Positions 6,977-15,399 of a stretch of DNA of 38,897 bases are shown here, piece after piece (position 1 is the first letter of the stretch; each line of letters opens with the position of its first letter). The translations under genes and the position numbers were made by a program. Location: positions 1 to 38,897 of the forward strand of contig CAKSNH010000020.1 in the NCBI GenBank assembly GCA_934476075.1. Reading direction: 5' to 3'. The DNA is from an uncultured Clostridia bacterium. GTDB taxonomy: Bacteria > Bacillota > Clostridia > UBA1381. Below the pieces are notes generated by a model. That model made no database searches. It worked only from the letters and a program-made list of their open reading frames with translations, and was not told the origin of the DNA.

Positions 6977-8464
6977 ATGAGCAAAAAATATAAATTTTTA
7001 GCATTCGACTTCGGTGCGTCAAGCGGCCGTGCAATGCTTGCAACTTTTGACGGTGAAAAAATCACTCTTGAAGAAAAACACCGTTTTTCAAATGACCCTG
7101 TTTTGGTAGGCGGAAGTCTTTATTGGGACGTTCTTCGCCTGTTCCACGAAATCAAGCAAGGTATTCTAAAATGTGCAAATTCGGGCGACAGAGATATTGA
7201 CGCTATCGGTATTGACACTTGGGGTGTTGACTACGGTTTGCTTGATGAAAATGATAAGCTAATCGGAAATCCTTATCATTATCGTGATACAAGAACAGAC
7301 GGTATGTATGACGAAGCATTCAAGAAAGTTTCAAAGGAAGATATTTTCAAATCAACCGGTATTGCATTTAACTGGTTCAATACTGTATTCCAACTGCTTT
7401 CAATGCGTGTACATAACGATAAATCTCTTGACAGAGCAAAAACACTTCTTTTCATGCCTGACCTATTCAACTTCTTCCTGACAGGTGTTAAAAAGACTGA
7501 ATACACTGTTGCGTCAACTGCTCAAATGTTCGACTCGGAAAAACACGAATGGGCATATGATATGCTTAAAAAGCTTGATATTCCGACAGATATTCTTACA
7601 GACGTTATCTATCCGGGTGAAACAGTAGGCACACTGCTTCCTGAACTTGCAGAGGAATTGGGTGTCGGCGAAATCCCTGTTATCGCAGTTGCATCACATG
7701 ATACAGGTTCTGCCGTTGCTGCCGTTCCTGTTGTTGACAATAAGGATTTTGTTTATATTTCAAGCGGTACATGGTCACTTATGGGTGTTGAGCTTGACAA
7801 GCCGAACACAAGCATGGAGGCTATGGAATACAACTTCACAAACGAGGGTGGAGTTAATAAGACAATCCGTTTCTTGAAAAATATCATGGGTTTGTGGCTA
7901 ATTCAGGAATCACGCCGTCAATGGGACAGAGAAGGCGAACTTCTAAGTTTTGACGAATTGGAACAGCAAGCCAATGCCGCAAAACCGTTTGCAAGTCTTA
8001 TCGACCCTGACTACCCTGCTTTCCAAACTCCGGGTAATATGCCTAAGAGAATCAGAGAGTACTGCGAAAAGACGGGACAGGAAGTTCCTCAAACAAAAGG
8101 CGATATTGTTCGTTGTATCGCACAAAGTCTTGCATTCAGATACCGTTATACTATCGAAGGTATGGAAAAAGTTACAGGAAAGAAATATGATGTTGTGCAC
8201 ATTGTAGGCGGCGGTATCAAGGATAAGATGATTTGTCAGTTTACCGCAAACGCTACAAAGAGAACTGTTGAGGCAGGTCCTGTTGAGGCTACAAGTATCG
8301 GTAACGTATTGGTACAGACTATGGCTATGGCAGGTGTTAAATCTCTTAACGACGCGCGTAAAGTAGTTAAAAATTCATTTGATATTGCTACTTACACTCC
8401 GGCAGATTCAGATGCTTGGGACGCTGCATACGAACAATGGAAAAAGATTTGTTTGGGCAAATAA
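6977..8464 (+). CDS. rhaB: Rhamnulokinase
   Basis: Phosphorylates L-rhamnulose to L-rhamnulose 1-phosphate, the second step of L-rhamnose use. The 495-residue protein belongs to the FGGY carbohydrate kinases. It starts with the phosphate-binding FDFGASSGRAM motif, has the substrate-region motif DTWGVDYGLLD, the central SHDTGSAVAAVP and SSGTWSLMGVE segments typical of RhaB, and the C-terminal VVHIVGGGIKD nucleotide-binding motif. The start ATG has GGGAGGA 12 bp upstream. The gene is alone between its promoter and a terminator; no rhaA, rhaD or rhamnose regulator lies in the window. Confidence 0.95.
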   Translation: MSKKYKFLAFDFGASSGRAMLATFDGEKITLEEKHRFSNDPVLVGGSLYWDVLRLFHEIKQGILKCANSGDRDIDAIGIDTWGVDYGLLDENDKLIGNPYHYRDTRTDGMYDEAFKKVSKEDIFKSTGIAFNWFNTVFQLLSMRVHNDKSLDRAKTLLFMPDLFNFFLTGVKKTEYTVASTAQMFDSEKHEWAYDMLKKLDIPTDILTDVIYPGETVGTLLPELAEELGVGEIPVIAVASHDTGSAVAAVPVVDNKDFVYISSGTWSLMGVELDKPNTSMEAMEYNFTNEGGVNKTIRFLKNIMGLWLIQESRRQWDREGELLSFDELEQQANAAKPFASLIDPDYPAFQTPGNMPKRIREYCEKTGQEVPQTKGDIVRCIAQSLAFRYRYTIEGMEKVTGKKYDVVHIVGGGIKDKMICQFTANATKRTVEAGPVEATSIGNVLVQTMAMAGVKSLNDARKVVKNSFDIATYTPADSDAWDAAYEQWKKICLGK

Positions 8465-8502
8465 TAATTCTGAGTTCATATAAAATTTAATGTAATATTT
8501 TC

Positions 8503-8542
8503 AAGAGCTTACTCATAGATTTTACTATAAGTAAGCTCTTTT
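8503..8542 (+). terminator. Rho-independent terminator after rhaB
   Basis: AAGAGCTTAC (8503-8512) pairs with GTAAGCTCTT (8531-8540), followed by Ts. It separates rhaB from sipL. Confidence 0.85.
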
Positions 8543-8570
8543 ATTATATACATTTTAAGGAGGAAAAAAT

Positions 8571-10121
8571 ATGAACTTAGTAAAAGACTCCATTTTGATA
8601 AATGAAGTAGCGGGTCAAAACTCTTGCGAGGTAAATGTTGAAGGAGATATTATCGTCCCCGACGTGAAACCCGATATATTAAAAATTCTGCAAGTAGAGG
8701 CTACATCAAATGTCACAAACAAGGAAATTCAAAACGGACGCATGAATTTAAGCGGTAAAGTCAATTTAAAAATACTCTATATTCCCGACAAAGCCGATGA
8801 ATCGGTAAAAAGCATATTAACTTCCTTTGATTTTTCGCATCAGATTGAAAATCAGAATTTGACGGAGGATATGCACAATGTAGTGGAATGTGATGTATCA
8901 AATGTAAATTTTCAGCTTATCAACAGCCGAAAACTGCATATCAAAACCACCGTTGCCCTTGAAGATACCGTATTCTGCAACAAATCTCTTGACGTTATTA
9001 CGGATATTGACAGTGATACATACACCGAAATCAACAAAAAACCGCTTAATATATGCAATTCTGTTGCTGCAACCGAGGAGGAATTTTCCGTAAAAGACAG
9101 TGTTGAAATACCTTCGGGAAAAATGTCAATTCGGGAAATTCTGAAAATCGACTATCGTATCAGTGACAAAGAATTAAAGCCCGTCACAGGTAAAATTGTG
9201 GCAAAAGGCACTGTAAATGTATGTATATTATACGTTGGTGACAACAACAATATTGAATTTATGGAATTTGATATACCGTTCACCGAGGTATTCAGTGCTC
9301 CCGATGTCAACGATTCCACTCAGTGCGAAATTAATTATAATGTGAACGATATGTATTATGAAATTGCCGAAGATTCCGACGGCGACAAACGAATCGTCAA
9401 TCTTGAATTTTTGATTACCGCACAGATTAACGCTTGTGAAAATATGAATATCGACATTGTAAACGATTTCTACTGTCCCGGGCTTGAAACAAAAATAGAG
9501 CGTCAGTCATACACGCTGAATAATATCGTATATCAAACCTGTTCACAGAATAATCTGCGTGAAATAATCGCCATCGACAATAATTCTCCGCAGATAGTCG
9601 GTGTGTACAATGTTATCACAAAAGCATACATCACCAAAACATCGCTTGAACACAACAAGCTGTATGTCGAAGGAATTATCGACTGTTACATTCTTTATCT
9701 GTCCGACAATACCGATAATCCTGTTTTCAGCTACAAGAAAGAAATTCCGTTCAACTATCTTCTTGACGCACCAAACTGCACTGATGATATGGATTGTATC
9801 GTAACCGCCGATATTGAGCACAGCAGTTACAGCCTTAATATGGCAAATGAAGTGGAACTTCGCTGTATATTAAATATTTGTGCAAAAATCACCGAGCAAA
9901 AGAATATCAATCTAATTTCCGACTATGAACTTGCTGAACTTAATGATGACGCAAAAATGGGGATTGTGATATATTTTGTTCAAAAGGGTGATACTCTCTG
10001 GAAAATAGCAAAGCATTATCACGTTGCACTTGACGAAATTATCAAGCTTAACAACCTTGACCCGAATGCACAACTGATGATTGGTCAGCAGCTGATAATC
10101 CCCGTATCACGCAAAAAATAA
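8571..10121 (+). CDS. sipL: SPOCS (DUF3794)/LysM sporulation protein, SipL-like
   Basis: In Clostridioides difficile SipL binds SpoIVA through its LysM domain and is needed for coat and cortex assembly on the forespore surface. This 516-residue protein has the same architecture: repeated DUF3794/SPOCS beta-rich modules over about residues 1-455, each with a GxxxVxxxILY-type core (KVNLKILYIPD, GTVNVCILYVGD, GIIDCYILYLSD), and one C-terminal LysM at about 463-512 (VQKGDTLWKIAKHY ... LMIGQQLIIPV). Early residues NEVAGQNSCEVNVEGDI and VPDVKPDILKIL fit the family. An AAGGAGG ribosome binding site precedes the ATG. Terminators on both sides make it monocistronic. Mother-cell sigma-E control is expected, but no confident promoter was found. 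Confidence 0.88.
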   Translation: MNLVKDSILINEVAGQNSCEVNVEGDIIVPDVKPDILKILQVEATSNVTNKEIQNGRMNLSGKVNLKILYIPDKADESVKSILTSFDFSHQIENQNLTEDMHNVVECDVSNVNFQLINSRKLHIKTTVALEDTVFCNKSLDVITDIDSDTYTEINKKPLNICNSVAATEEEFSVKDSVEIPSGKMSIREILKIDYRISDKELKPVTGKIVAKGTVNVCILYVGDNNNIEFMEFDIPFTEVFSAPDVNDSTQCEINYNVNDMYYEIAEDSDGDKRIVNLEFLITAQINACENMNIDIVNDFYCPGLETKIERQSYTLNNIVYQTCSQNNLREIIAIDNNSPQIVGVYNVITKAYITKTSLEHNKLYVEGIIDCYILYLSDNTDNPVFSYKKEIPFNYLLDAPNCTDDMDCIVTADIEHSSYSLNMANEVELRCILNICAKITEQKNINLISDYELAELNDDAKMGIVIYFVQKGDTLWKIAKHYHVALDEIIKLNNLDPNAQLMIGQQLIIPVSRKK

Positions 10122-10135
10122 TACTTTCTTCTTCC

Positions 10136-10183
10136 CAAAAAAGAGGTTTCGCTTGCGTTAAAACAAACGAAACCTCTTTTATT
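10136..10183. terminator. Bidirectional terminator between sipL and icd
   Basis: AAGAGGTTTCG (10141-10151) pairs with CGAAACCTCTT (10168-10178), with Ts after it on the plus strand and As before it, so it can end both convergent transcripts. Confidence 0.88.
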
Positions 10184-10212
10184 ATTCAAAACTGTACAAA
10201 ATAGTTTTCAAA

Positions 10213-11379
10213 TTACATATTTTTAATTGTATCCATGATATAATCAGCAAATTCTTCGCCTGTGCAGCCGGTGTCACGGCCTGTAATCTGCAATTTCTTT
10301 TCCTGATACATACATTTATCCAATGCTTTTTCCAATTTATCAGCTTGTTCCTGATAACCGATATGTGACAACAACATAACGTCTGCTCTGATAATCGAGC
10401 AAGGGTCAGCGTATTTATCTCTGCCCTCTTTAACCATTCTCGGAGCACTTCCGTGAATAGCCTCAAACATTGCATACTTCTTGCCGATGTTCGCACTTCC
10501 GGCAGTACCTACACCGCCTTGGAATTCAGCAGCTTCGTCAGTGATAATATCACCGTAAAGATTAGGAAGTACAACAACTTGGAACTGTGTTCTTCTCTTA
10601 GGGTCAACAAGCTTTGCTGTCATAATGTCAATGTACCAGTCGTCAAGCTCAATGCCCGGATAGTCCTTGGCAACTTCTTTACAGATGTTTAGGAACTTAC
10701 CGTCAGTAGTCTTGATTACATTAGCTTTTGTTACACAAGTAACTCTTGTCTTACCGTTTTTCTTAGCATATTCAAATGCAGCTCTTGCAATTCTTTCCGA
10801 ACCGTCTTGTGTTGTTACAACAAAATCAACAGCCAAATCGTCATTTACATGAACGCCCTTGCTGCCTACCGCATAACCGCCTTCTGTGTTTTCACGATAG
10901 AAAGTCCAGTCAATGCCTTGTTCAGGAACTTTTACAGGACGTACATTTGCAAACAAGTCAAGAGCCTTTCTCATAGCTACGTTTGCACTTTCAACATTCG
11001 GCCATGGGTCGCCTGCACGAGGTGTGGTTGTAGGACCTTTCAGGATAACGTGGCAAGCCTTTAATTCTTCCAATACATCGTCAGGAATAGCTTTGTTTTC
11101 AGCCGCACGCCTTTCGATAGTCAAGCCGTCGATTACCTTAAATTCAATTTTGCCCTTTTCGACTTCGTCTTTTAGCAAAAATTCCAAAATTCTGTGTGCC
11201 TGCTTTGTGATAGCCGGACCAATTCCGTCACCGCCCACAACACCGATTATAATTTTATCAAGACTTGCATAATCAATGAAATCTTTCTCAGCTTTCATCT
11301 TTTCAATTCTAGACTTTTGTTCTTGTAATACAACAGCAAATTTGTCAACAGCTGCTTGTATATCTGCATCATATGCCAT
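10213..11379 (-). CDS. icd: Isocitrate/isopropylmalate dehydrogenase family protein, probable NAD-dependent isocitrate dehydrogenase
   Basis: Oxidatively decarboxylates isocitrate to 2-oxoglutarate. The 388-residue protein carries family motifs: GVVGGDGIGPAITKQ, the substrate-loop arginine region FANVRPVKVPEQG and FYRENTEGGY, the metal-binding block NLYGDIITDEAAEFQGGVG, and the cofactor segment FEAIHGSAPRM. It has an extra N-terminal helix of about 40 residues before the core. An AAGGAGG site precedes the ATG at 11379. It starts 16 bp after the aconitase gene, which supports isocitrate rather than isopropylmalate as substrate; no leuCD genes are near. The pair would supply 2-oxoglutarate for glutamate synthesis. 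Confidence 0.88.
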   Translation of the reverse strand: MAYDADIQAAVDKFAVVLQEQKSRIEKMKAEKDFIDYASLDKIIIGVVGGDGIGPAITKQAHRILEFLLKDEVEKGKIEFKVIDGLTIERRAAENKAIPDDVLEELKACHVILKGPTTTPRAGDPWPNVESANVAMRKALDLFANVRPVKVPEQGIDWTFYRENTEGGYAVGSKGVHVNDDLAVDFVVTTQDGSERIARAAFEYAKKNGKTRVTCVTKANVIKTTDGKFLNICKEVAKDYPGIELDDWYIDIMTAKLVDPKRRTQFQVVVLPNLYGDIITDEAAEFQGGVGTAGSANIGKKYAMFEAIHGSAPRMVKEGRDKYADPCSIIRADVMLLSHIGYQEQADKLEKALDKCMYQEKKLQITGRDTGCTGEEFADYIMDTIKNM

Positions 11380-11395
11380 TTAAAAATCCTCCTTA

Positions 11396-13327
11396 TTAAC
11401 CGTTCAATTTTGTATAATTCAACAAACCGCCCGCATACAGCATCTCTTTTTGTCTTTGTGAAAGAGATACATTTGCTTGGAATGTAAAATTCTTTGTAAC
11501 ATTCTTAACTGTGATAACATCACCGTTTCTTAATTGTTCTTCTACATTTTCAATAGCCAAATCGTCCATTTGGTCAATCTTATCATAATCACTTTCATTT
11601 GCAAATGTCATAGGAATGATACCCGCATTTACAAGGTTTGCCATGTGAATTCTTGCGAATGATTTTGTGATAACCGCTTTTACACCCAAATATAACGGTG
11701 CAAGAGCTGCGTGTTCTCTTGATGAACCTTGTCCGTAGTTTGAACCGCCGACAATAATGCTCTTACCCATTTCCAATGCTCTTTCAGGGAATTGCTCATC
11801 GCATACTGCAAAACAGAACTTTGAAATAGCAGGAATATTTGAACGCAAAGGCAAAATCTTTGCACCGGCAGGCATAATATGGTCTGTTGTAATATTATCG
11901 CCGACCTTCAAGCTGCACGCTGCCTCAATATTCTTAGCCATCGGCTCTGATACAGGGAACGGTTTAATATTAGGACCTCTCAATACTTCCACGCTATCCA
12001 TATCCTTTTCATCAACAGGAGGAACAATCATGTTATCGTTAATTGTAAAGTGCTCAGGCATTACATATTCCGGCATATCTCCTACTGTTCTCGGGTCTGT
12101 CAAAACGCCCGCAATAGCCGACGCAGCAGCAACCTCAGGTGATACAAGATAGATTTGACCGTCCTTTGTGCCCGAACGTCCTTCAAAGTTTCTGTTGAAT
12201 GTTCTCAATGAGATACCCTTTGAATTAGGAGATTGTCCCATACCGATACATGGTCCGCACGCACTTTCCAAAATTCTCGCACCTGCGTCAATCATAATTG
12301 ACAATGCACCGTTTTCGGCAAGCATATTCAAAACTTGTTTTGAACCCGGAGCAATAGCAAGCGATACATCAGGGTGTACTGTCTTGCCTTTCAAAATATG
12401 TGCAACCTTTAACATATCCTGCAAAGATGAGTTTGTACATGAACCGATACATACCTGGTCAATCTTCATATTGCCGATTTCGCTGATTGACTTAATGTTA
12501 TCCGGCGAATGAGGACAAGCAGCCAAAGGTTCAAGCTCGCTCAAATTAATTTCTATTGTTTCGTCATATACTGCATCACTGTCAGCCGACAATTCAACAT
12601 ATACATCTTCTCTGCCCTGTGCTTTTAAGAATTGTCTTGTTGTTTCGTCTGACGGGAATATTGATGTTGTTGCACCAAGTTCCGCACCCATGTTGGTAAT
12701 TGTCGCTCTTTCCGGAACTGACAAAGTCTTAACACCGTCGCCTGTGTATTCTATAATCTTGCCTACACCGCCCTTAACAGACATAATTTGAAGAACCTTC
12801 AAAATAACGTCCTTTGCGGCTACCCACGGACTTAGTTTTCCAGTAAGCTTTACATTTACAATCTTAGGACAAGTGATATAATATGTGCCGCCGCCCATAG
12901 CAACCGCAACGTCCATACCGCCCGCACCGATAGCAATCATACCGATACCGCCGCCTGTCGGAGTATGGCTGTCCGAACCGATTAATGTCTTACCCGGTGC
13001 ACCAAATCTTTCAAGATGTACCTGGTGACAGATACCGTTACCCGGTCTTGAAAAATATATACCGTGTTTTTTACATACGCTTCCGATGAAACGGTGGTCA
13101 TCAGCATTTTCAAAACCGCTTTGAAGTGTATTATGGTCAATATAAGCTACCGAACGTTCTGTTTTTACTCTCGGTACGCCCATAGCCTCAAATTCCAAAT
13201 ATGCCATTGTACCTGTTGCATCTTGTGTTAATGTCTGGTCAATCTTGATACCAATTTCAGTACCCTTAACCATTTCACCATCTACAAGATGGGCTTTCAA
13301 AATCTTTTCTGCAAGAGTTAATCCCAT
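11396..13327 (-). CDS. acnA: Aconitate hydratase
   Basis: Interconverts citrate and isocitrate with a [4Fe-4S] cluster. The 643-residue protein is the short aconitase form found in many clostridia. Cluster ligands can be placed at C297 (GSCTNSS) and C357/C360 (ACGPCIGMG). Other family blocks are DHNTLQSG, GSDSHTPTGGGIGMIAIGAGG and, in the swivel domain, GSNYGQGSSREHAALAP. The start ATG at 13327 has a GGAGGT ribosome binding site. First gene of an acn-icd operon. A candidate TATAAT lies at 13377-13372 on the minus strand, with its -35 region inside the dispersed repeat at 13381-13464. The gene symbol is by family; homoaconitase function is unlikely given the icd neighbour. Confidence 0.93.
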   Translation of the reverse strand: MGLTLAEKILKAHLVDGEMVKGTEIGIKIDQTLTQDATGTMAYLEFEAMGVPRVKTERSVAYIDHNTLQSGFENADDHRFIGSVCKKHGIYFSRPGNGICHQVHLERFGAPGKTLIGSDSHTPTGGGIGMIAIGAGGMDVAVAMGGGTYYITCPKIVNVKLTGKLSPWVAAKDVILKVLQIMSVKGGVGKIIEYTGDGVKTLSVPERATITNMGAELGATTSIFPSDETTRQFLKAQGREDVYVELSADSDAVYDETIEINLSELEPLAACPHSPDNIKSISEIGNMKIDQVCIGSCTNSSLQDMLKVAHILKGKTVHPDVSLAIAPGSKQVLNMLAENGALSIMIDAGARILESACGPCIGMGQSPNSKGISLRTFNRNFEGRSGTKDGQIYLVSPEVAAASAIAGVLTDPRTVGDMPEYVMPEHFTINDNMIVPPVDEKDMDSVEVLRGPNIKPFPVSEPMAKNIEAACSLKVGDNITTDHIMPAGAKILPLRSNIPAISKFCFAVCDEQFPERALEMGKSIIVGGSNYGQGSSREHAALAPLYLGVKAVITKSFARIHMANLVNAGIIPMTFANESDYDKIDQMDDLAIENVEEQLRNGDVITVKNVTKNFTFQANVSLSQRQKEMLYAGGLLNYTKLNG

Positions 13328-13380
13328 ATTTCTACCTCCATATCATTCGCATGAATTACTAAAAATAATTCATTATATCT

Positions 13381-13464
13381 TAATTTGTAGGAAATTGCGT
13401 AAAAACGCAATGACGAAAAATCAAAAATGCTTCCTTAGTCCTCCGCCCGCAGGCGGTGCTTCTA
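13381..13464. repeat. Dispersed palindromic repeat, copy A
   Basis: This 84-bp stretch aligns end to end with 21035-21116, differing by a few substitutions and single-base indels. It contains the palindrome ATTGCGT-AAAA-ACGCAAT (13394-13411), an invariant block CAATGACGAAAAATCAAAA, and a CCGCC-CGCA-GGCGG hairpin (13443-13456). It lies upstream of acnA in a 281-bp gap; the rest of the gap is AT-rich with no gene seen. Confidence 0.85.
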
Positions 13465-13479
13465 GTCAGAAGCTTTTTT
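13458..13479 (+). terminator. Hairpin plus T-run at the end of repeat copy A
   Basis: GCTTCT-AGTC-AGAAGC followed by six Ts has intrinsic-terminator form on the plus strand, but no plus-strand gene reads into it. It may belong to the repeat element or end an unannotated antisense transcript. Confidence 0.4.
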
Positions 13480-13608
13480 ATATTATTTTATCTAATTCGT
13501 GCATATTTGTCAATAAAAATTCATTCAAGTGTATTTTTTTCATTCATATATACAAATTGTCAATAAAAAATCGGGATTTAATGTGTAATTTTATTCAGTA
13601 TACCCATT

Positions 13609-13914
13609 TTACAATCTCCACAGATACTTTTCCATATCCACTTTGTATTCGTGGTCAACACTCACACCCTCACTCTCCAATAGTTCTTTCTGTTTATCTT
13701 TTCCGCCGAAGGCAAAATCGGCAGCAAGTCCGCCGAAACGATTCACCACTCTGTGACACGGCACAATAACAGGTGTCGGATTTTTATGAAGTGCACTGCC
13801 GACAACCCTTGACGCTCTCGGCGAGCCGCACATCATCGCAATCTGTCCGTATGTTGCAACCTTGCCTTTCGGTATTCTTTTCACATTTTCATAAACCAAA
13901 TCATAAAAACTCAT
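13609..13914 (-). CDS. MGMT family protein (O6-alkylguanine-DNA alkyltransferase catalytic domain only)
   Basis: A 101-residue protein equal to the C-terminal DNA-binding and active-site domain of O6-methylguanine-DNA methyltransferase. It shows the helix-turn-helix region IPKGKVATYGQIAMMCG, the arginine-finger segment PRASRVVGSAL and the active-site motif IVPCHRVV with C53, so alkyl transfer is possible, unlike alkyltransferase-like (ATL) proteins that lack this Cys. The N-terminal RNase-H-like domain of full MGMT is absent. An AGGAGAG site precedes the ATG. It lies downstream of the chromate transporter pair but is separated from it by a terminator at 13929-13960. Confidence 0.9.
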   Translation of the reverse strand: MSFYDLVYENVKRIPKGKVATYGQIAMMCGSPRASRVVGSALHKNPTPVIVPCHRVVNRFGGLAADFAFGGKDKQKELLESEGVSVDHEYKVDMEKYLWRL

Positions 13915-13928
13915 ATTCGCTCTCCTGC

Positions 13929-13960
13929 CAAAAAAGGAAACCCCCTATTTGGAATTTCCT
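13929..13960 (-). terminator. Terminator after the chromate transporter pair
   Basis: On the minus strand AGGAAA (13960-13955) pairs with TTTCCT (13940-13935) and is followed by five Ts. It lies 9 bp after the transporter stop and 15 bp before the MGMT-like start. Confidence 0.6.
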
Positions 13961-13968
13961 CATAATTA

Positions 13969-14556
13969 TTATACACTCAGTCCGACCGCACCGCATACCA
14001 AATATATAATCGTGCCGACCACACCGCTGCCGAGTATAATCGAAATAGCATTTGCCTTATATTTTCTCAAAATGAACAATCCTGCTCCAAACAATATAAA
14101 CTCTATTATATGAAAATTTTTCGGATTGAAATTTGATATACTTCCCTGAAACAAGCCAAGCATTAATATTGACGCACCCGCCGAGCCTATCAGTGCAACA
14201 ACCGCCGGTCTTAACGCACCCAATACCGTCTGCACACCGCTGAAATTGCGGTATTTATAATAAAAATATGCCAAAGCAAGACATATGATAAACGACGGTG
14301 TTATACAGCCTATCGTGCAGATAACCGCTCCGAATACCCCCGACAGTCTTGTACCTACAAATGTTGCGGAATTTATCGAAATCGGTCCGGGGGTCATTTC
14401 AGCTATTGTGATAAGGTCTGTAAATTCTTCCATTGTCATCAAATGATGAATATTCACTATCTGGTCTTGAATAAGCGGTATTGCGGCATATCCGCCGCCC
14501 ACGCTGAACAGTCCGACCTGCAAAAAACTAAAAAACAATCGCAATAATAACGGCAT
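13969..14556 (-). CDS. Chromate transporter family protein, half-size subunit 2
   Basis: A 195-residue integral membrane protein of the CHR family. It has the N-terminal family motif FLQVGLFSVGGGYAAIPLIQ and the conserved segment TIAEMTPGPISINSATFVG, with about six hydrophobic helices. Half-size CHR proteins occur as adjacent pairs that are thought to work as heterodimers. The ATG overlaps the stop of the upstream gene by one base (TAATG), a sign of coupling. Full-length relatives export chromate; for the short-chain pairs of anaerobes the natural substrate is uncertain. Confidence 0.9.
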   Translation of the reverse strand: MPLLLRLFFSFLQVGLFSVGGGYAAIPLIQDQIVNIHHLMTMEEFTDLITIAEMTPGPISINSATFVGTRLSGVFGAVICTIGCITPSFIICLALAYFYYKYRNFSGVQTVLGALRPAVVALIGSAGASILMLGLFQGSISNFNPKNFHIIEFILFGAGLFILRKYKANAISIILGSGVVGTIIYLVCGAVGLSV

Positions 14557-15137
14557 TATTCTGCTCCCCCATTCCTTTTAAGGCTTACCGCCAAATCAAT
14601 AAGTCCTATCACAAGACAAGTCAATATAATAAATATTGCACTTACGCCCAAGAAATATGTACTGATAAATGAAATTATCATCATCGCAATATACAACACT
14701 CGTCTTGTTTTGCATACATTTTTCGCAAGATTTATCGTAACATCGAAAATCACCGCCGCCACTCCTGCACGCATAACCTGCAATGCAATAGCTATGTACT
14801 TATTGCTTCTGAATTGGGTATAAAATACGCATATAAGCGATATTATCACCATCGGCGGAATTGCCGTCCCCAATATCGCAATCAGCGAACCCAATATTCC
14901 GCACATACGATAGCCGATAATTACCGACGCATTTATCGGCAACGGTCCGGGCGATGACTGCGTTATTGCAGTAATGTCAAGCATTTCGTCCTCTTCAAGC
15001 CAACCAAGCTCCTCAACAAATTTCTTTTTCATCAGCGATACTATCACAAAGCCACCGCCGAATGTGCACGCACTGAGCACAAACATCGACTTAAACAAAG
15101 TCCATAGTATCTTTGCTTTTGATTCTGTGTTTTTCAT
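14556..15137 (-). CDS. Chromate transporter family protein, half-size subunit 1
   Basis: A 193-residue membrane protein of the CHR family, partner of the gene that follows. The family motifs are present: SACTFGGGFVIVSLMKKKF and the ITQSSPGPLPINASVIIGYR segment. The ATG at 15137 is preferred over an upstream GTG at 15155 because GAGGGGAGA lies between them at correct distance. A consensus-like promoter lies at 15195-15167. It diverges from the large histidine kinase gene. Confidence 0.9.
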   Translation of the reverse strand: MKNTESKAKILWTLFKSMFVLSACTFGGGFVIVSLMKKKFVEELGWLEEDEMLDITAITQSSPGPLPINASVIIGYRMCGILGSLIAILGTAIPPMVIISLICVFYTQFRSNKYIAIALQVMRAGVAAVIFDVTINLAKNVCKTRRVLYIAMMIISFISTYFLGVSAIFIILTCLVIGLIDLAVSLKRNGGAE

Positions 15138-15166
15138 TTTTCTATCTCCCCTCACTTGTTATCTGC

Positions 15167-15195
15167 ATTATACTACATTTTTTACTATATGTAAA
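15167..15195 (-). promoter_or_regulatory. Sigma-A promoter of the chromate transporter pair
   Basis: On the minus strand TTTACA (15195-15190), a 17-bp spacer and TATAAT (15172-15167), 29 bp upstream of the start codon. Confidence 0.75.
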
Positions 15196-15259
15196 ATACA
15201 TAATTTTTATATAACCGATAACCTTTTTATTATCACAAATAATTATTTCCAAAATATAA

Positions 15260-15288
15260 TTGAAAAATTTTTCTCTGTGTGATATAAT
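15260..15288 (+). promoter_or_regulatory. Candidate sigma-A promoter of the hybrid kinase gene
   Basis: TTGAAA (15260-15265), a 17-bp spacer and TATAAT (15283-15288), leaving an AT-rich leader of about 105 nt before the start codon. Confidence 0.6.
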
Positions 15289-15399
15289 TTTATTGATATA
15301 TATTTTGAAAACAATAATATTTTTTGTACATGATATATAATTAATCATTTGCATTATTATTAATTTTTGGTTGATATTACATATTTAAGGTGGGATATT

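Noticed and set aside
13458..13479. Terminator implying a hidden plus-strand gene upstream
   Set aside because: No plus-strand frame with coding character ends here; the hairpin is more likely part of the repeat element.
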